DNA of 16,196 bases from Syntrophomonas sp. UBA4911 (GTDB lineage: Bacteria > Bacillota > Syntrophomonadia > Syntrophomonadales > Syntrophomonadaceae): contig DHCD01000091.1 in NCBI GenBank assembly GCA_002398105.1, forward strand, positions 53,943 through 70,138, written 5' to 3'. Position 1 is the stretch's first letter. Each line of letters opens with the position of its first letter. This document shows positions 13,482 through 16,196 of this stretch, one piece after another. Under the pieces are notes generated by a model. The model did not search any database. It was not told the origin of the DNA and saw only the letters and a list, made by a program, of their open reading frames with translations. A program made the position numbers and the translations under genes.

Positions 13482-15566
13482 ATGACCGATATATCAGACT
13501 TATCTGCAATCAGAAATATTGGTATAATGGCTCATATTGATGCTGGCAAGACCACCACTACCGAGAGGATATTATATTATTCCGGTAAAGTGCACCGCAT
13601 GGGTGAAGTGGACAAAGGGACAGCCACCATGGATTGGATGAGCCAGGAGCAGGAAAGAGGTATAACCATAACCTCGGCGGCGACTGCATGCCGGTGGCAG
13701 AATTGTAACATCAATATCATTGATACGCCCGGGCATGTGGACTTTACGGTTGAGGTAGAACGGTCATTACGAATCCTTGATGGGGCAATCGGCATATTCT
13801 GTGCAGTTGCCGGAGTGCAACCCCAATCAGAAACGGTATGGAGACAGGCAGATCGCTATAAGGTTCCCCGAATAGCCTATATCAACAAGATGGACCGGAT
13901 AGGAGCAGATTATTTCCGAGCCGTCAAAATGATAGAGAATAATCTCGGCAGTGAAGTGGTTCTGACCCAATTGCCGATTGGGGCTGAGGATAATTTCCGG
14001 GGAGTAATAGATGTCATCAGATTTAAAGCCTATGAATACCAGGATGACTTGGGGGAAACATTTCTTACCCGGGAGCTGGACCAATTGGAGATGGCTGAAG
14101 CCCAGCAATATCGAAACCAGCTTCTGGAGAAGCTATCAGAGTATGATGATGAAATACTTTTTAAGTACTTGGAAGGCCAAGAGATTTCAGTTGATGAGAT
14201 CACTAGTTCTTTGAGAAAATTAACCATTGCCAATAAAGTGGTACCGGTTTTATGCGGATCATCCTTTAAAAATAAGGGGGTACAGATGCTGCTGGATGCA
14301 GTGGTCAACTACTTGCCGTCTCCTTTGGATATCCCTGCCCTGACCGGAGTCAATCCCCTTGACAGCAGTGAGGTAGAGGTAAGGGCAGACTGGAATGCAC
14401 CGCTTTGTGCGCTGGCTTTTAAAGTCGCCAGTGATCCTTATGTGGGTAAACTGACCTATTTTCGGATATATTCCGGCAGAATAAAATCCGGAGCTTATAT
14501 TCTCAATAGTGGGAATAATAAGAAAGAGCGTATAACCAGGATTTTAAGGATGCATGCTAATCATCGGGAGGAAATAGAAGAAGCTCTGGCAGGTGATATT
14601 GTGGCCGGGGTAGGACTTAAAACCACTGTAACCGGAGATACTCTGTGCGAGGAACATCATCTGGTGGTGCTGGAGTCTATGGACTTTCCGGAACCGGTTA
14701 TTGATGTGGCGATTGAGCCCAGAACCAAAGCTGATCAGGATAAAATAGGAGAAAGCCTGATGCATCTGGCAGAAGAAGATCCAAGTTTTCGAACCCGGAT
14801 TGACCCGGAAACCGGTCAAACCATAATATCCGGTATGGGGGAATTGCACCTGGAGATCATAATTGACCGGCTCCTGCGGGAATTCAAGGTCAATGCCAAT
14901 GTGGGCAAACCCCGGGTAGCATATAAGGAAACTATTAAAAAGACGGCTCTGGCTGATCAAACATTTGACAAACAGAGTGGCGGACGCGGGCAATTTGCCC
15001 GGGTTATTATCGAAATCAGTCCCCTGGCAGAAGGCGAGGGCAAGCATTTTAGCAGTCAGGCCAGTCCGGAAGATATACCGCGGGAGTTTGTACCGGCGGT
15101 GGAAACTGGAGTACTAGAAGCTCTACAGGCAGGAATTCTGGCCGGCTATCCGGTCGATGACATAAAAATTGATCTGACTGGAGGAGCTTACCATGAGGTG
15201 GATTCCAGTGAACAGGCTTTTAAAGTAGCAGGCAGTATGGCCATCAAACAAGCTCTGGCCAAGGCTGATCCAATTCTTCTGGAGCCCATAATGGATATAG
15301 AAATTGTCAGCCCGGAAGAATATGTGGGCGAAATCATATCCGACCTTAATGCGCGCCGAGGCAGAATCCTTGGCTTTGAAGAAAACCGTGACAGTAGGAT
15401 TGTCAAGGGAACGGTTCCTCTGGCTGAGACCTTCGGTTATGCTACCAGTCTCAGGTCGTTGAGCCAGGGGAGAGCTAGCTTTTCTCTGCATATTAGGGAC
15501 TATGGTGAAGTACCCGAGTCCAAAAGCAGAGAAATAATAGCCCGCAGATATGGGTTGCCAGTCTAA
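13482..15566 (+). CDS. fusA: Translation elongation factor G
   Basis: EF-G is the GTPase that drives ribosomal translocation and, with RRF, ribosome recycling. The predicted length is 694 residues. GTPase motifs are intact: AHIDAGKT (17-24), RGIT (59-62), DTPGH (81-85) and NKMD (135-138), and GSSFKNKG supplies G5, where SAF is more usual. Domains II to V follow, with SGMGELHLEI and QSGGRGQFARV in domains III/IV and GYATSLRSLSQGRASF in domain V. ATG 13482 is chosen because GGAGG (13471-13475) is 6 nt upstream; ATG 13476 is too close and 13446 has no site. Several positions differ from common EF-G sequences, for example TACRW in place of TTCFW after RGITITSAA, but no active-site motif is lost. 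Confidence 0.96.
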   Translation: MTDISDLSAIRNIGIMAHIDAGKTTTTERILYYSGKVHRMGEVDKGTATMDWMSQEQERGITITSAATACRWQNCNINIIDTPGHVDFTVEVERSLRILDGAIGIFCAVAGVQPQSETVWRQADRYKVPRIAYINKMDRIGADYFRAVKMIENNLGSEVVLTQLPIGAEDNFRGVIDVIRFKAYEYQDDLGETFLTRELDQLEMAEAQQYRNQLLEKLSEYDDEILFKYLEGQEISVDEITSSLRKLTIANKVVPVLCGSSFKNKGVQMLLDAVVNYLPSPLDIPALTGVNPLDSSEVEVRADWNAPLCALAFKVASDPYVGKLTYFRIYSGRIKSGAYILNSGNNKKERITRILRMHANHREEIEEALAGDIVAGVGLKTTVTGDTLCEEHHLVVLESMDFPEPVIDVAIEPRTKADQDKIGESLMHLAEEDPSFRTRIDPETGQTIISGMGELHLEIIIDRLLREFKVNANVGKPRVAYKETIKKTALADQTFDKQSGGRGQFARVIIEISPLAEGEGKHFSSQASPEDIPREFVPAVETGVLEALQAGILAGYPVDDIKIDLTGGAYHEVDSSEQAFKVAGSMAIKQALAKADPILLEPIMDIEIVSPEEYVGEIISDLNARRGRILGFEENRDSRIVKGTVPLAETFGYATSLRSLSQGRASFSLHIRDYGEVPESKSREIIARRYGLPV

Positions 15567-15652
15567 ACGATTATAGTCAGGTGTGAGGGGTGAGGCAACA
15601 GGGATCAGAATTTCAAGAAAAGCTAATAAAACCGTGTTTACCTTAGATTCAT

Positions 15653-15680
15653 ACTTGTATTTTACAAGTGGAGCAGCTCC
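15653..15680 (+). other. Double hairpin in the fusA-tuf gap
   Basis: ACTTGTA (15653-15659) pairs perfectly with TACAAGT (15663-15669) around TTT. Directly after it, GGAG (15670-15673) pairs with CTCC (15677-15680) around CAG. The following sequence is A/T-mixed (AAAAAATATATTTT), not a clean T tract. I find no convincing promoter in the 184-nt gap; the best -35/-10 pairs have poor sequence or spacing. The region may hold a processing site or an unseen tuf promoter. Confidence 0.45.
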
Positions 15681-15750
15681 TTATCCTGAAAAAATATATT
15701 TTAAAAAAATTACCGAAACCAAATAATCAAAAAGAAAGGTGAGAGATAGG

Positions 15751-16196
15751 ATGGCAAAGGCAAAATACGAGAGGACTAAACCTCATCTTAACATTGGAAC
15801 CATAGGTCACGTTGACCATGGTAAGACGACCCTGACCGCGGCAATAACCATGACTTTGTCCAAAGCGGGTGGAGCCACGGCTACTTCTTATGAAGAAATT
15901 GATAAAGCGCCGGAAGAGAAAGAAAGAGGAATAACCATCAACACTTCCCACGTGGAATACCAGACTGAGACCAGACACTATGCCCATGTAGACTGCCCGG
16001 GACATGCAGACTACATAAAGAACATGATTACCGGAGCAGCTCAGATGGACGGTTCCATACTGGTGGTATCAGCAGCTGACGGCCCCATGCCCCAGACCAG
16101 AGAGCATATACTCCTGTCAAGACAGGTGGGAGTACGTTATATGGTAGTATTCATGAACAAAATCGACATGGTTGACGATGACGAACTTCTGGAACT
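15751..16196 (+). CDS. tuf: Translation elongation factor Tu (5' part, runs off the window)
   Basis: The first 148 codons of EF-Tu, the GTPase that brings aminoacyl-tRNA to the ribosome, are present; the rest is beyond the window. It begins MAKAKYERTKPHLNIGTIGH at ATG 15751 behind AAAGGTGAGA. GTPase motifs are GHVDHGKT (19-26), RGIT (59-62), DCPGH (81-85) and NKID (136-139). The switch I region ERGITINTSHVEY is standard. R129 stands where proline is common (VGVPY), and NKID replaces the more usual NKCD, NKVD or NKAD. The reading frame is open to the window end. Confidence 0.96.
   Translation, partial: MAKAKYERTKPHLNIGTIGHVDHGKTTLTAAITMTLSKAGGATATSYEEIDKAPEEKERGITINTSHVEYQTETRHYAHVDCPGHADYIKNMITGAAQMDGSILVVSAADGPMPQTREHILLSRQVGVRYMVVFMNKIDMVDDDELLE

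Overview
This window looks like a chromosomal core-translation and core-transcription locus of a Gram-positive, low-to-moderate GC bacterium. The evidence is the gene order tRNAs, rpmG, secE, nusG, rplK, rplA, L10 leader, rplJ, rplL, rpoB, rpoC, L7Ae-like gene, rpsL, rpsG, fusA, tuf, together with strong AAGGAGG-type ribosome binding sites and frequent GTG/TTG starts. The L7Ae-like (YbxF) gene between rpoC and rpsL, and the direct joining of the rif and str clusters, are typical of Firmicutes. Class Clostridia, possibly the Syntrophomonas group, is my impression from protein style, not a database result. All genes are on the + strand. There is no sign of phage, transposon or CRISPR.

Layout. 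Positions 1-345 hold the 3' end of a probable initiator tRNA, a three-copy hairpin repeat array, tRNA-Thr(GGT) and tRNA-Met(CAT). A rho-independent terminator (355-385) closes this cluster. A promoter near 496-524 then drives rpmG, secE, nusG, rplK and rplA. A probable L1-type operator hairpin precedes rplA. A full L10-type attenuator leader (2831-2948) precedes rplJ-rplL, and a strong terminator (4006-4044) ends this unit. An unrecognised small membrane protein gene with its own promoter is inserted before rpoB. rpoB and rpoC have a separate promoter (4871-4899) and a structured leader of about 140 nt. A near-consensus promoter (12152-12180) starts the str section: an L7Ae-like protein, rpsL, rpsG, fusA and the first 148 codons of tuf, which runs off the window.

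Together the genes supply protein export (SecE), transcription (beta, beta', NusG), the ribosomal stalks (L1, L10, L11, L12), the decoding centre (S12, S7) and the elongation GTPases (EF-G, EF-Tu). The protein-coding content is ordinary. The parts that deserve a second look are non-coding: the tRNA-linked hairpin array, the paired hairpins filling the rpsG-fusA gap, the rpoB leader, the stem abutting the L7Ae-like gene's ribosome binding site, and the candidate L1 operator. The start codon of nusG and the unknown membrane protein upstream of rpoB are also worth checking.
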